64,000 nucleotides of DNA from Arenicola marina (taxonomy: Eukaryota; Annelida; Polychaeta; Arenicolidae): positions 5,642,001 through 5,706,000 of the forward strand of contig OZ025255.1 of NCBI GenBank assembly GCA_964019135.1, in the 5' to 3' direction. Below are positions 1 to 12,417 of this stretch, piece by piece. The translations under genes and the position numbers were made by a program. Under the pieces are notes generated by a model. That model was given only the letters and a program-made list of their open reading frames with translations. It had not been told where the DNA came from and did not search any database. Numbering within the stretch: the stretch's first letter is position 1; the number at the start of each line of letters is the position of its first letter.

Positions 1-414
1 ACTGGGGAGTGGGGTGTGACTCGTGGAGGCCTGGGGTGTGCCCACTGGGGAGTGGGGGGTGACTCGTGGAGGCCTGGGGTGTGCCCACTGGGGAGTGGGG
101 GGTGACTCGTGGAGGCCTGGGGTGTGCTCACTGGGGAGTGGGGGGTGACTCGTGGAGGCCTGGTGTGTGCCCACTGGGGAGTGGGGGGTGACTCGTGGAG
201 GCCTGGGGTGTGCCCACTGGGGAGTGGGGGGTGACTCGTGGAGGCCTGGGGTGTGCCCACTGGGGAGTGGGGGGTGACTCGTGGAGGCCTGGGGTGTGCC
301 CACTGGGGAGTGGGGGGTGACTCGTGGAGGCCTGGGGTGTGCCCACTGGGGAGTGGGGGGTGACTCGTGGAGGCCTGGGGTGTGCCCACTGGGGAGTGGG
401 GGGTGACTCGTGGA
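1..414. repeat. 43-bp GC-rich minisatellite (about 9.6 copies, cut by window edge)
   Basis: The block begins at base 1 and repeats every 43 bases. Each unit carries ACTGGGGAGTGGGG followed by GTGACTCGTGGAGGCC. Copies differ by single bases only (for example near 14-16, 127 and 163), so the array is young or well homogenised. It stops abruptly at about 414 in the middle of a unit, and single-copy DNA follows. The open frame on the reverse strand across it comes from the repeat and shows no coding sign. Confidence 0.95.
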
Positions 415-1708
415 CACTCATTGACCATAATTAACAGTGACATAGCAGGGCACAATACACCGCTCTATTCACTCGCGACGTCTTTCTGTAACAATACCAT
501 TTTGGCGAAGCTTTTCTTTAGTTTTCTGATGGTAAATGTCGTCCCTTTGGGATGTTTCAGGTCTAAATTATTTATATATTATTCTCATACCAATGAATTG
601 CGAGAGAGAATGACCGCTTTTCAATGTGGATCTTTATTTTCCTAGGATGTTATTAAACTGCGAAACTTTGATAATAATAGTAATATTGCACAAACCCCCC
701 CCCCCCCACCGCACACATATGCATTGATGTCCTCCCACCAAGACTGTCTGAGAAAGCCACGTGGTCACAACTGTCGCTCAACCTCTCGAGTTATTCGAAT
801 TTTTGAAACCGTATCAATACAAAAAATTTGCTGATGCACCACGACACATTATAATCCGATATTTAGAAATCGTATGTCTGTATTGACGTTTTAATTTTTT
901 TCAAAATAAAATATAGTTAATATGTCGATTTTTGGCATAATAAGCAATATCATTTATTGAGTTGTCAAGCAACAGGTGGACATATGGTGGACATGTATGT
1001 TCAAAAGGTGGACCTTTCATTATCTGTTCCCACGTAGACGGAAGACAAATATACAAGGACATTTTTTGTAAACCAAATGATACCGAAAACTAGAGTAAAT
1101 TTATAAAAGTAAAGATTTGGAAGTAGTGTCTTTATGTCGGAGAGCCTTACCTGTCGATGGGGTACTTGCCGGGCGCTTGCCGGCACAGGAAAGACACAGA
1201 TGACAACACGTGACGTGTGTGTAATATGATTTATGTCCCAAAAAGCTTATATTAATGGGTAAGAATATGTAGTTCTTCTGACGGTGAAGCTTTGTGTTAA
1301 AGTGTGTACTATAGTGTTGACGCTGTGGGGAGTGGGATAGACTGCTGAGGGGTGCAACAGGCCAACAACCCTGTGATTTCACAGCCCCCTAAGGGGCTCC
1401 CGATGCCTGACGTAATTGTTGGTTGTCATGAGCAACCATTGATTGATGACGTCAGTACAATGGCTGCCGACACAATAAGACTGCCGACCTCTTTCAGTTT
1501 TACCCCTTTTTACGGGAGTTTTTTTGGCGACTCACTGCGCGTGACACCCTCACTGTGACACCCCAGCCATAGCTCACTCCCAGCACCAAGTACCTCACGG
1601 GAAATATCCGCGTGGCATATGGTAATTAGTCACTCGAACCATACATCAAGCGAAATTACGTCGTTTTGAAAGTGCGGATAGTTAACACGCGGCGACGATA
1701 AACAGTCA
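415..1708. other. Single-copy DNA with no recognisable gene
   Basis: This is A/T-richer unique sequence between two minisatellites. It contains a poly-C run near 695-708. I see no domain, RNA gene or transposon ends. Short open frames up to about 90 codons are of the length expected by chance and have low-complexity or unfamiliar translations. Confidence 0.6.
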
Positions 1709-3748
1709 ATAGAGAGGGGCAATGACACAGTGTGGCGGAGTGGTAGAGAGGGGCAATGACACAGTGTGGCGGAGTGGTAGAGAGGGGCAATGACACAGTG
1801 TGGCGGAGTGATAGAGAGGGGCAATGACACAGTGTGGCGGAGTGATAGAGAGGGGCAATGACAGTGTTGCGGAGTCGAAGAGACGGGCAATGACACAGTC
1901 TGGCGGAGTGATAGAGAGGGGCAATGACACAGTGTGGCGGAGTGATAGAGAGGGGCAATGACACAGTGTGGCGGAGTGGTAGAGAGGGGCAATGACACAG
2001 TGTGGCGGAGTGATAGAGAGGGGCAATGACACAGTGTGGCGGAGTGATAGAGAGGGGCAATGACAGTGTGGCGGAGTCATAGAGAGGGGCAATGACACAG
2101 TCTGGCGGAGTGATAGAGAGGGGCAATGACACAGTGTGGCGGAGTGATAGAGAGGGGCAATGACACAGTGTGGCGGAGTGATAGAGAGGGGCAATGACAC
2201 AGTGTGGCGGAGTGATAGAGAGGGGCAATGACACAGTGTGGCGGAGTGATAGAGAGGGGCAATGACACAGTGTGGCGGAGTCATAGAGAGGGGCAATGAC
2301 ACAGTGTGGCGGAGTGATAGAGAGGGGCAATGACACAGTCTGGCGGAGGGATAGAGAGGGGAAATGACACAGTGTGGCGGAGTGATAGAGAGGGGCAATG
2401 ACACAGTGTGGCGGAGTGATAGAGAGGGGCAATGACACAGTCTGGCGGAGTGATAGAGAGGGGCAATGACACAGTGTGGCGGAGTGATAGAGAGGGGCAA
2501 TGACACAGTGTGGCGGAGTCATAGAGAGGGGCAATGACACAGTGTGGCGGAGTCATAGAGAGGGGCAATGACACAGTGTGGCGGAGTCATAGAGAGGGGC
2601 AATGACACAGTGTGTCGGAGTGATAGAGAGGGGCAATGACACAGTGTGGCGGAGTGATAGAGAGGGGCAATGACACAGTGTGGCGGAGTGATAGAGAGGG
2701 GCAATGACACAGTGTGGCGGAGTGATAGAGAGGGGCAATGACACAGTGTGGCGGAGTGATAGAGAGGGGCAATGACATAGTGTGGCGGAGTGATAGAGAG
2801 GGGCAATGACACAGTGTGGCGGAGTGATAGAGAGGGGCAATGACACAGTGTGGCGGAGTGATAGAGAGGGGCAATGACACAGTGTGGCGGAGTGATAGAG
2901 AGGGGCAATGACACAGTGTGGCGGAGTGATAGAGAGGGGCAATGACACAGTGTGGCGGAGTGATAGAGAGGGGCTATGACACAGTGTGGCGGAGTGATAG
3001 AGAGGGGCAATGACACAGTGTGGCGGAGTGATAGAGAGGGGCAATGACACAGTGTGGCGGAGTGATAGAGAGGGGCAATGACACAGTGTGGCGGAGTGAT
3101 AGAGAGGGGCAATGACACACTGTGGCGGAGTGATAGAGAGGGGCAATGACACAGTGTGGCGGAGTCATAGAGAGGGGCAATGACACAGTGTGGCGGAGTG
3201 AAAGAGAGGGGCAATGACACAGTGTGGCGGAGTGATAGAGAGGGGCAATGACACAGTGTGGCGGAGTCATAGAGAGGGGCAATGACACAGTGTGGCGGAG
3301 TGATAGAGAGGGGCAATGACACAGTGTGGCGGAGTCATAGAGAGGGGCAATGACACAGTGTGGCGGAGTGATAGAGAGGGGCAATGACACAGTGTGGCGG
3401 AGTGATAGAGAGGGGCAATGACACAGTGTGGCGGAGTCATAGAGAGGGGCAATGACACAGTGTGGCGGAGTGATAGAGAGGGGCAATGACACAGTGTGGC
3501 GGAGTGATAGAGAGGGGCAATGACACAGTGTGGCGGAGTGATAGAGAGGGGCAATGACACAGTGTGGCGGAGTGATAGAGAGGGGCAATGACACAGTGTG
3601 GCGGAGTGATAGAGAGGGGCAATGACACAGTGTGGCGGAGTGGTAGAGAGGGGCAATGACACAGTGTGGCGGAGTGATAGAGAGGGGCAATGACACAGTG
3701 TGGCGGAGTGATAGAGAGGGGCAATGACACAGTGTTGCGGAGTGATAG
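1709..3748. repeat. 34-bp minisatellite, about 60 copies
   Basis: Units of 34 bases contain ATAGAGAGGGGCAATGACAC followed by AGTGTGGCGGAGTG. The array is very homogeneous. The recurring variants are GTGATAG versus GTCATAG or GTGGTAG, and AGTCTGG versus AGTGTGG. Shortened units with ACACAG deleted occur near 1860 and 2064, close to the left edge. As 34 is not a multiple of three, the reverse strand gives overlapping open frames of up to about 290 codons with the same peptides (PLYHSATLCHC and so on) in shifted frames. That argues against coding. Confidence 0.96.
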
Positions 3749-3859
3749 GTTTGACGAGGAATTAGAGTGGTAAGTAAACCACAGAAGGGGAATGTGGAGA
3801 ATGATAAGATAATACGAAGAAGGGACGACATATTGTGGCAAGATAATAGGGAGTAGTGG

Positions 3860-6136
3860 GGCTCCGTGGGGGTGGGCCGCCTACAGAGTGGGGTTCTGAG
3901 GGGTGGGCAGTTTACAGAGTGCGGTTCCGTGGGGGTGGGCAGCCTACAGAGTAGGGTTCTGAGGGGTGGGCAGTTTACAGAGTGCGGTTCCGTGGGGGTG
4001 GGCAGCCTACAGAGTGGGGTTCCGTGGGGGTGGGCAGCCTACAGAGTGGGGTTCTGAGGGGTGGGCAGTTTACAGAGTGCGGTTCCGTGGGGGTGGGCAG
4101 CCTACAGAGTGGGGTTCCGTGGGGGTGGGCAGCCTACAGAGTTGGGTTCTGTGGGGTGGGCAGCCTACAGAGTGGGGTTCTGAGGGGTGGGCCGCCTACA
4201 GAGTGGGGTTCTGAGGGGTGGGCAGTTTACAGAGTGCGGTTCCGTGGGGGTGGGCAGCCTACAGAGTGGGGTTCTGAGGGGTGGGCAGTTTACAGAGTGC
4301 GGTTCCGTGGGGGTGGGCAGCCTACAGAGTGGGGTTCCGTGGGGGTGGGCAGCCTACAGAGTGGGGTTCTGAGGGGTGGGCAGTTTACAGAGTGCGGTTC
4401 CGTGGGGGTGGGCAGCCTACAGAGTGGGGTTCCGTGGGGGTGGGCAGCCTACAGAGTGGGGTTCTGTGGGGTGGGCAGCCTACAGAGTGGGGTTCTGAGG
4501 GGTGGGCCGCCTACAGAGTGGGGTTCTGAGGGGTGGGCAGTTTACAGAGTGCGGTTCCGTGGGGGTGGGCAGCCTACAGAGTGGGGTTCTGAGGGGTGGG
4601 CAGTTTACAGAGTGCGGTTCCGTGGGGGTGGGCAGCCTACAGAGTGGGGTTCCGTGGGGGTGGGCAGCCTACAGAGTGGGGTTCTGTGGGGTGGGCAGCC
4701 TACAGAGTGGGGTTCTGAGGGGTGGGCAGCCTACAGAGTGGGGTTCTGTGCGGGTGGGCAGCCTACAGAGTGGGGTTCCGTGCGGGTGGGCAGCCTACAG
4801 AGTGGGGTTCTGAGGGGGTGGGCAGCCTACAGAGTGGGGTTCCGTGGGGTGGGCACCCTACAGAGTGAGGTTCTGAAGGGGTGGGCAGCCTACAGGGTGG
4901 GGTTCTGAGGGGTGGGCAGCCTACAGAATGGGGTTCTGTGGGGTGGGCAGCCTACAGAGTGGGGTTCTGAGGGGGTGGGCAGCCTACAGAGTGGGGTTCT
5001 GAGGGGTGGACAGCCTACAGAGTGGGGTTCTGAGGGGTGGGCAGCCTACAGAGTGGGGTTCTGTGGGGTGGGCAGTTTACAGAGTGAGGTTCCTTGGGGG
5101 TGGGCAGCCTACAGAGTGGGGTTGCGTGCGGGTGGGCAGCCTACAGAGTGGAGTTCTGTTGGGGTGGGCAGCCTACAAAGTGGAGTTCTGTGGGGTGGGC
5201 AGCCTACAGAGTGGGGTTGCGTGCGGGTGGGCAGCCTACAGAGTGGAGTTCTGTTGGGGGGGGCTACAGAGTGGAGTTATGTGGGGTGGGCAGCCTACAG
5301 AGTGGGGTTCTGAGGGGGTGGGCAGCCTACAGTGTGACGTTTCGTGGGGGTGGGCAGCCTACAGAGTGGGGTTCCGTGCGGGTGGGCAGCCTAAAGAGTG
5401 GGGTTCTGTGGGGTGGGCAGCCTACAGAGTGGGGTTCCGTGCGGGTGGGCAGCCTACAGAGTGGGGTTCTGTGGGGTGGGCAGCCTACAGAGTGGGGTTC
5501 CGTGCGGGTGGGCAGCCTACAGAGTGTGGTTCTGTGGGGGTGAGCAGCCTACAGAGTGGGGTTCTGTGGGGGTGAGCAGCCTACAGAGTGGGGTTCCGTG
5601 CGGGTGGGTAGCCTACAGAGTGGGGTTCCGTGGAGGTGGGCAATCTACAGAGTGGGGTTCCGTGGGGTGGGCAGCCTACAGAGTGGGGTTCTGTGGGGTG
5701 GGCAGCCTACAGAGTGGCGTTCTGTGGGGTGGGCAGCCTACAGAGTGGGGTGCCGTGGGGGTGGGCAGCCTACAGTGTGGGGTTCTGTGGGGGTGAGCAG
5801 CCTACAGTGGGGTTCTCTGGGGGTGGGCAGCCTACAGAGTGGGGTTCCGTGCGGGTGGGCAGCCTACAGAGTGGAGTTCCGTGGGGGTGGGCAGCCTACA
5901 GAGTGGAGTGTTGTCGGGGTGGGCAGTCTACAGAGTGGAGTTCTGAGGGGTGGGCAGCCTACAGAGTGGGGTTCTGAGGGGTGGGCAGCCTACAGAATGG
6001 GTTTCTGAGGGATGGGCAGCCTACAGTGGGGTTCTGAGGGGTGGGCAGCTTACAGAGTGGGGTTCTGTGGGGGTGGGCAGCCTACAGAGTGCGGTTCTGA
6101 GGGGTGGGCACCCTACAGAGTGGGGTTCTGTGGGGG
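3860..6136. repeat. 31/32-bp G-rich minisatellite, about 72 copies, with a 315-bp higher-order repeat
   Basis: Units combine GGTTCTGAGGGGTGGGCAG or GGTTCCGTGGGGGTGGGCAG with CCTACAGAGTGG or TTTACAGAGTGC. Units of 31 and 32 bases alternate, so the frame drifts and several forward frames stay open for up to about 300 codons by repetition alone. In the left third, blocks recur every 315 bases (about ten units); compare 3966-4214 with 4281-4529. The right half is more variable. It starts only about 110 bases after the 34-bp array ends. Confidence 0.95.
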
Positions 6137-6751
6137 GCCGTCACAGATGCCGAGCTGTTCTGACACCCATAGCCAACCCTTTCACCCCGAGCACTCGCCA
6201 CGCAGCCAGGTCTATACGGACATGACCCTTAACCTGGTTTAAGTATCGAGCTTCTATTTCATCCGATCTCTGTATTTGGGGCGGCGTTCCTCCAGTGTTC
6301 TATGCCCAAGTAATCATGGATAATTTCCTTTTGCTGCGATTCATTTTTTTCCGCTTTTTGCCGTTGTTATACGCACGGGGTCGGTGTTAGTGGCGCCCTC
6401 TCGCGAACAGTGGGCACCGCACACGTAAGAGGAATAGAAAACATGTTTAATATGATAGTAAACTACAGTGCGGTTCTGCGGGCGATCTCATGCTAGTCGT
6501 ACGCCGTGGGGTGCTTGCTTGTACACATTTCTACAGCTCAACGCAAAGCAAATATAAAAACTCGGGCTCTTATGCCGGCAATTGAGGGTAATTTAGCTTA
6601 AAGCTGGGCACGCAAAGCAAAGCACGCAATATGTCCGACAAAAAATATAGGTAACGCAACTTTGCACATTTATTTTTATTGCAGGGAGCGGTATCTTTGA
6701 TCTTCAGTTGGTGATTTCAAGCGGAATAACCTCCATAAGCGGGCTCCAAAG
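6137..6751. other. Single-copy spacer, nothing recognised
   Basis: Unique, moderately A/T-rich sequence between two arrays. I found no gene, RNA gene or mobile-element ends. Near 6598-6627, GCACGCAAAGCAAAG is a small internal repetition. Confidence 0.5.
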
Positions 6752-7206
6752 ATCATCCACCACACCCCATCCACCGCCCCTCATCCACCCCACCCCATCC
6801 ACCCCACCCCATCCACCGCCCCTCATCCACCATACGATGGGGTACCTACCCCAACACCCTCATCCACCCCATTCACTCCATCCACCCTACCTCACTCCAT
6901 CCACCCCACCCAACCTAAACCACACCCCATCTACCCCACCCCATCCACCCCACCCCATAAACTCTAAGAGACACGGACTTTTGGCTGTCCGACAAAAACA
7001 CCCCCATCCACCCCAGCCCATCCACCCCACCTCATCCACCCCCCTCATCCACCATACGATGGGGTACCTACCCCAACACCCCATCCACCTCACAACACCC
7101 CATCCACCTCACAACACCCCATCCACCTCACAACACCCCATCCACCTCACAACACCCCATCCACCTCACAACACCCCATCCACCTCACAACACCCCATCC
7201 ACCTCA
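6752..7206. repeat. CATCCACC-type C/A-rich minisatellites, ending in a 19-bp array
   Basis: From about 6752 to 7080 the sequence is an irregular mosaic of CCATCCACCCCACC-like units. A segment of about 37 bases containing CATACGATGGGGTACCTACC occurs twice (near 6823 and 7046). From about 7080 to 7206 a regular 19-base unit, CATCCACCTCACAACACCC, repeats about 6.7 times. The 174-codon forward open frame that spans this is low-complexity and I do not regard it as a gene. Confidence 0.9.
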
Positions 7207-7264
7207 CGGTTGGGTACAGAGTCAACGGGTGAGTACGCTGAATCAAATGCTGAATAAGGGTGTG

Positions 7265-7437
7265 ACGATTTTGGCAGATTAAAGGGTTGATTAGGGGCCA
7301 GGGGTTACGGCAGGATCAAGGGTGGATTAGCTGTGAGGGATTAGGGCAGAATCAAGGGTGATTAGGGGCAAGGGATTATGGTAGAATCAAGGGTGATTAG
7401 GGGCGAGGGGTTACGGCAGAATCAAGAATGAATTAGA
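7265..7437. repeat. Short degenerate repeat of about 35 bp, about five copies
   Basis: Copies share GGGTGATTAGGGGCGAGGG and TTACGGCAGAATCAA with several substitutions and small indels. The copies are clearly more diverged than in neighbouring arrays, so this looks like an older array. G/A-rich sequence (GAGGGGTGAGGGATAAGGGG) continues to about 7482. Confidence 0.75.
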
Positions 7438-8618
7438 GGTGAGGAGTGAGGGGTGAGGGATAAGGGGTAAGGGGTGAGGGGGATAATCCCACTGACGGGG
7501 GTACGGGGCATGGGTTGCCACGTGCGGAGCGGGGGGGGGAGCAGCCCATGTGCAAGGGTCATGGTCCCGATGCAGTGCCCCGGCAACGGGACCCATGGGG
7601 AACGTTCGATGGCGCAGTGTTTGCAGGAGAAGATTTTTAAAAAAGAGAGAGGTAATTGTGCCTTGTGCAAATTCCTGGCCGTCGTAGCGTTGATAGCCGC
7701 GAGAGGGCCTGTCAACGGGTAACAGACTTGGCGTGGGTCGGGGGGCTTTATTCAAATGTCAGCCACTCCCGGCACTCGGCCAGGTAATTTCTGCTCAGGC
7801 TGCTGCTCCGTGATTGACAGGATGCGTACGTCAGTCAGTTGCCAGAGACACCTGGCGGCCGGCACACGATCTGCCCCCCCCCCCCCATTGCCCCTTGTTA
7901 CCGATAATGAATCGCCCTCCCGGCACTGAGCGCTCTCTCGCAAAGAGGACCACAGTCCAGCGAGCGGGGCAAGGTCATTCAACTGCGGCAATTATGCCAA
8001 CCTACGTGTTCCAGGAGGGAGGTGTTGTGTGGATGTCCCACTCCCTCTCCATGGAGGGGGGAAGGGGGGGGGGGCTGCGTGTAGCTCGGTTCACATTGGC
8101 ATGAGCGCTGGGCCTCGGGTATCCCTCCAGTAATTTAAGGGTGTACATGGAGCCCTTGGCAGCCCTCTCTAACGACGCCAGTCTGGGGAAACACGGGGGC
8201 TGTATGGTAACTTTTCACTGGCCTCTCCCTCACCAATTACTGAAGATAACAAGGTACCTGCCACTCACACTCCCTAACTCCTCTTCAGTCTCCAGGGGAA
8301 CGAATAGTAGCCACATTCTCCGTGCAGGTGGCGCTGCGGTGCTCGGGCCGGGAGGGGTTGGGGAGATGGGTGATATCATATTCACGCCGATCATATTGCT
8401 TACAGTTCGCCCAGATCTCGACTCGACACTGGGTACGGCGTGTCACAGGGGCCCTCGGCCACCACGTCCTCTAGCGGGCTCCAAGTCAACTCTTGTAAAC
8501 AACAACATACGAACTAGGAGACAATGGCCATTACAACTATCGACCATAACATGGACAACGTTCCTCAATTGCTTAAGCTGGGCGTCAGCGGTCGGTGTCA
8601 GTACGAAGGGTTGCTGGC
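7438..8618. other. Single-copy DNA with poly-C and poly-G runs
   Basis: Unique sequence with mononucleotide runs near 7875-7886 and 8066-8080. I see no recognisable domain in any frame and no transposon ends. Open frames of 80-115 codons are present but unfamiliar and rich in simple sequence. Confidence 0.5.
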
Positions 8619-10548
8619 TGAGACCCCGGCTGGCTGAGACCCCGGCTGAGACCCCGGCTGGCAGAGACCCCGGGGCAGCAGAGACCCCGGCTGGCAGAGA
8701 CCCCGGCTGGCAGAGACCCCGGCCGGCAGCAGAGACCCCGGCTGGCAGAGACCCCGGCTGGCAGAGACCCCGACTGGCAGAGACCCCGGCTGGCACAGAC
8801 CCCGGTTGGCAGAGACCCCGGCTGGCAGAGACCCCGGCTGGCAGAGACCCCGGCTGGCAGCAGAGACCCTGGCTGGCAGAGACCCCGGCTGGCAGAGACC
8901 CCGGGGCAGCAGAGACCCCGACTGGCAGAGACCCCGGCTGGCAGAGACCCCGGCCGGCAGCAGAGACCCCGGCTGTCAGAGACCCCGGCTGGCAGAGACC
9001 CCGACTGGCAGAGACCCCGGCTGGCACAGACCCCGGTTGGCAGAGACCCCGGCTGGCAGAGACCCCGACTGGCAGAGACCCCGGCCGGCAGCAGAGACCC
9101 CGGCTGACAGAGACCCCGGCCGGCAGCAGAGACCCCGGCTGGCAGAGACCCCGGCTGGCAGAGACCCCGGCCGGCAGCAGAGACCCCGGCTGACAGAGAC
9201 CCCGGCCGGCAGCAGAGACCCAAGCTGGTAGAGACTCCGGCTGGCAGAGACCCCGGCTGGTAGAGACCCCGGCTGGCAGAGACCCCGACTGGCAGAGACC
9301 CCGGCTGGCACAGACCCCGGTTGGCAGAGACCCCGGCTGGCAGAGACCCCGGCTGGCAGAGACCCCGGCTGACAGAGACCCCGGCTGGCAGAGAACCCGA
9401 CTGACAGAGACCCCGGCTGGCAGAGACCCCGGCTGGCAGAGACCCCGGCTGGCACAGACCCCGGTTGGCAGAGACCCCGGCTGGCAGAGACCCCGGCTGA
9501 CAGAGACCCCGGCTGGCAGAGAACCCGACTGACAGAGACCCCGGCTGGCAGAGCCCCCGGCTGGCAGAGAACCCGACTGACAGAGACCCCGGCTGGTAGA
9601 AACCCCGGCTGGCAGAGACCCCGGCCGGCAGCAGAGACCCCGGCTGGCAGAGACCCCGACTGACAGAGACCCCGGCTGGCAGAGACCCCGGCTGGCAGAG
9701 ACCCCGGCCGGCAGCAGAGACCCCGGCTGGCAGAGACCCCGGCTGGCAGAGACCCCGGCTGGCTCGCAGAGACCCCGGCTGGCTGGCAGAGACCCCGGCT
9801 GGCAGAGACCCCGGCTGACAGAGACCCCGGCTGGCAGAGACCCCGTCTGGTAGAGACCCCGGCTGTCAGACACCCCGGCTGATAGAGACCCCGGGTGGCA
9901 GAGACCCCGGCTGGTAGAGACCCCGGCTGGCAGAGACCCCGGCCGGCAGCAGAGACCCCGGCTGGCAGAGACCCCGACTGACAGAGACCCCGACTGACAG
10001 AGACCCCGGCTGGCAGAGACCCCGGCTGGCAGAGACCCCGGCTGGCAGAGACCCCGGGGCAGCAGAGACCCCGACTGGCAGAGACCCCGGCTGGCAGAGA
10101 TCCCGGCTGGTAGAGACCCCGGCTGGTAGAGACCCCGGCTGGCAGAGACCCCGGCTGGCAGAGACCCCGGCTGGCAGAGACCCCGGCTGGTAGAGACCCC
10201 GGCTGGCAGAGACCCCGGCTGGCAGAGACCCCGGCTGGCAGAGACCCCGGCTGGTAGAGACCCCGTCTGGCAGAGACCCCGGCTGGCAGAGACCCCGGCT
10301 GGCAGAGACCCCGGCTGGCAGAGACCCCGACTGGCAGAGACCCCGGCTGGCAGAGATCCCGGCTGGCAGAGACCCCGGCTGGCAGAGACGCCGGCTGGCA
10401 GAGACCCCGGCTGGTAGAGACCCCGTCTGGCAGAGACCCCGGCTGGCAGAGACCCCGGCTGGCAGAGACCCCGGCTGGCAGAGACCCCGTCTGGCAGAGA
10501 CCCCGGCTGGCAGAGACCCCGGCTGGCAGAGACCCCGACTGGCAGAGC
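8619..10548. repeat. 16/19-bp minisatellite, about 110-120 copies
   Basis: The basic unit is GAGACCCCGGCTGGCA (16 bases). A 19-base variant carries an extra GCA (GCAGCAGAGACCCCGG), and other variants read GACTGGCA, GGTTGGCA, GGCTGACA or GGCTGGTA. Blocks of several units recur, for example the series ending in GGCACAGACCCCGGTTGG near 8790, 9023, 9310 and 9453. Three 16-base units give 48 bases, so a 16-residue periodic peptide appears on the reverse strand (open for 476 codons). The same peptide shows up in other frames, which points to repeat rather than gene. Confidence 0.95.
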
Positions 10549-10710
10549 TCCCTCCGCTATCTGTATGTTCGCGGTATGTGCTCAACTTCTGACGCGGAAG
10601 AATTTGTCGCCATCCGCGGGACTCTTTTATGACTTTATTATGCCTCATATTATATCGGAATTTTTGCCGTGTGACTGACATTTATTGAGCCCTGTGTGGC
10701 TCATATCTGC

Positions 10711-10892
10711 CCCGCCACAGCGCCCCGTATACCCCGCCACAGCGCCCCGTATACCCCGCCACAGCGCCCCGTATACCCCGCCACAGCGCCCCGTATACCC
10801 CGCCACAGCGCCCCGTATACCCCGCCACAGCGCCCCGTATACCCCGCCACAGCGCCCCGTATACCCCGCCACAGCGCCCCGTATACCCCGCC
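10711..10892. repeat. 22-bp minisatellite, about 8 copies, nearly perfect
   Basis: The unit is built from CCCGCCACAGCGCCCCGTAT followed by AC. All copies are essentially identical, so this is a recent expansion. It ends at the divergent CCCGCCGCCGGCTGG. Confidence 0.95.
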
Positions 10893-11596
10893 GCCGGCTG
10901 GTTTATGGGGCTCGCTCCCTGCTCATTGTTTCCACGTCACACCTCGTGCCCCGTCACCAACTCAAAGAGACGCCGCACTCTGTGCAACAGTGGAATATTT
11001 TCAGTATTTAGATGCAACTTTAATGATACAACGATATTCAGCTTAACGCTCAATTCTATTCTCAGTTCTATTGTATATATTTATTAATATTATTTTATGT
11101 GATAAGTATGTTTTTCTTTCCTGTGTCCTTACGAATATAGTGTTCCCCTTCAATGTTTGACGCTTATACTAATATTACTAAGACTTCAATGGCGTTTGTC
11201 ACATAAAGGTTACTTTAAAACGTATGAAATTTAATTGCCAGCAATTATAACGCGTATAAAGAGACACGTCTATGGCGACTGCTTATAGAAACCATCTCCG
11301 CTGAAGTTCTTTAAGTTGAGAAAGTCTTCAAATCCCCCAGAAGCCGTAAACAGAGCAATATAAAGATGACGTCGACAGTAATTTCCTGCCCTTAATAGAC
11401 GTCAGTTTTGTTTTGTTCTTTTGAAAGTTGCTCATGTTTCTCAGGTTCTGACTGTGCCCAGGTGTTTAGTGTGGGCCCCGGTGGTCGCCGGTTTGTCTCC
11501 TCCAGGGTGCGTGACCCTCAAGGATGGGATTGGTTCTCCGTGGAGACGGTGGACGTCCCGTCACTGTCCGTGGGAACCCTTCCTCCCTCAACCCGC
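10893..11596. other. Single-copy A/T-rich spacer
   Basis: Unique sequence, markedly A/T-rich from about 11000 to 11400. No gene, RNA or element ends are recognised. Confidence 0.5.
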
Positions 11597-11813
11597 GGGC
11601 CCTAACCCCGGGCCGCAACCCCGGGCCCCAACCCCGGGCCGCAACCCCGGGCCACAACCCCGGGCCGCAACCCCGGGCCCCAACCCCGGGCCGCACCCCG
11701 GGCCACAACCCCGGGCCGCAACCCCGGGCCCCAACCCCGGGCCGCAACCCCGGGCCACAACCCCGGGCCGCAACCCCGGGCCACAACCCCGGGCCGCAAC
11801 CCCGGGCCCCGTG
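11597..11813. repeat. 13-bp minisatellite, about 17 copies
   Basis: The unit is GGCCGCAACCCCG, with alternatives GGCCCCAACCCCG and GGCCACAACCCCG; one copy lacks two bases near 11690. It is very GC-rich and open in several frames (Pro/Gly/Arg peptides). The three unit types recur in a loosely repeated order, suggesting block duplication. Confidence 0.95.
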
Positions 11814-11939
11814 GGAGAAAGAAGGGAGAGTGGAGCCATATCCCTGGGGGTAACCCCCCTACTCTTTGCGAAGAAGAACATGGGATCATTATCCTGCGAC
11901 CACATCGACATGGCCACAGCCACCAGAATCTATGGGTCT

Positions 11940-12417
11940 AAGCCGGCTCTGAGGGGTCAAATCTTAGGGTCAAATCGGGATGCGGGGTCTCGAATCGGGA
12001 TTCGTGGGACAAATCGGAATTCGTGGGACAAATCGGCATCCAATGTGTCGAATCAGGATACGAGTAGTCTAATATTGCTTAATATGATCAGGATCAGAAG
12101 GGTGAAATCGGGATCTGAACGGTCAAATCGGGATCAGGAGGTAAAATCGAGATCCAAAGGGTCAAATCTCTATGCGACGGCTCTAATCAGGTTCCCATGG
12201 GTCAATCGGGATCCGACGGGTCCAATACGGATTCGCTTGGTCAATCTGGATACTTGGAGTCGAATCGGGATCTCAGGGGTCAAATTTGAATCTAAGGGGA
12301 TAAATCTGGATCCAAAGGGTCAAGTCTGGATCTCAAGGGTCAAGTCTGGATCTCAAGGGTCAAATTCGGACCTGCGGGGTCCAATCGGAATAATACGGGT
12401 CGAGTCGCCATCAATTG
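11940..12417. repeat. Degenerate array of about 20 bp, about 24 copies
   Basis: Most units follow GGGTCAAATCGGGATC with a variable 3-5 base tail. Almost every unit differs from its neighbours at several places; only the pair near 12318-12357 (GGGTCAAGTCTGGATCTCAA) is identical. This is an old array with little recent homogenisation. A forward open frame of about 356 codons starts upstream and crosses it, but its sequence is the translated repeat and I find no domain. Confidence 0.85.

Noticed and set aside
1656-3831. Long reverse-strand reading frames (up to 294 codons) over the 34-bp repeat
   Set aside because: The same peptide cycle appears in several overlapping frames because 34 is not a multiple of three. 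There is no non-repeat domain.
8443-9873. A 476-codon reverse-strand frame rich in SLPAGVSASRGLCQPG
   Set aside because: It is the 16-bp minisatellite read every three units. Other frames give the same peptide, and no signal peptide or unique domain is present.
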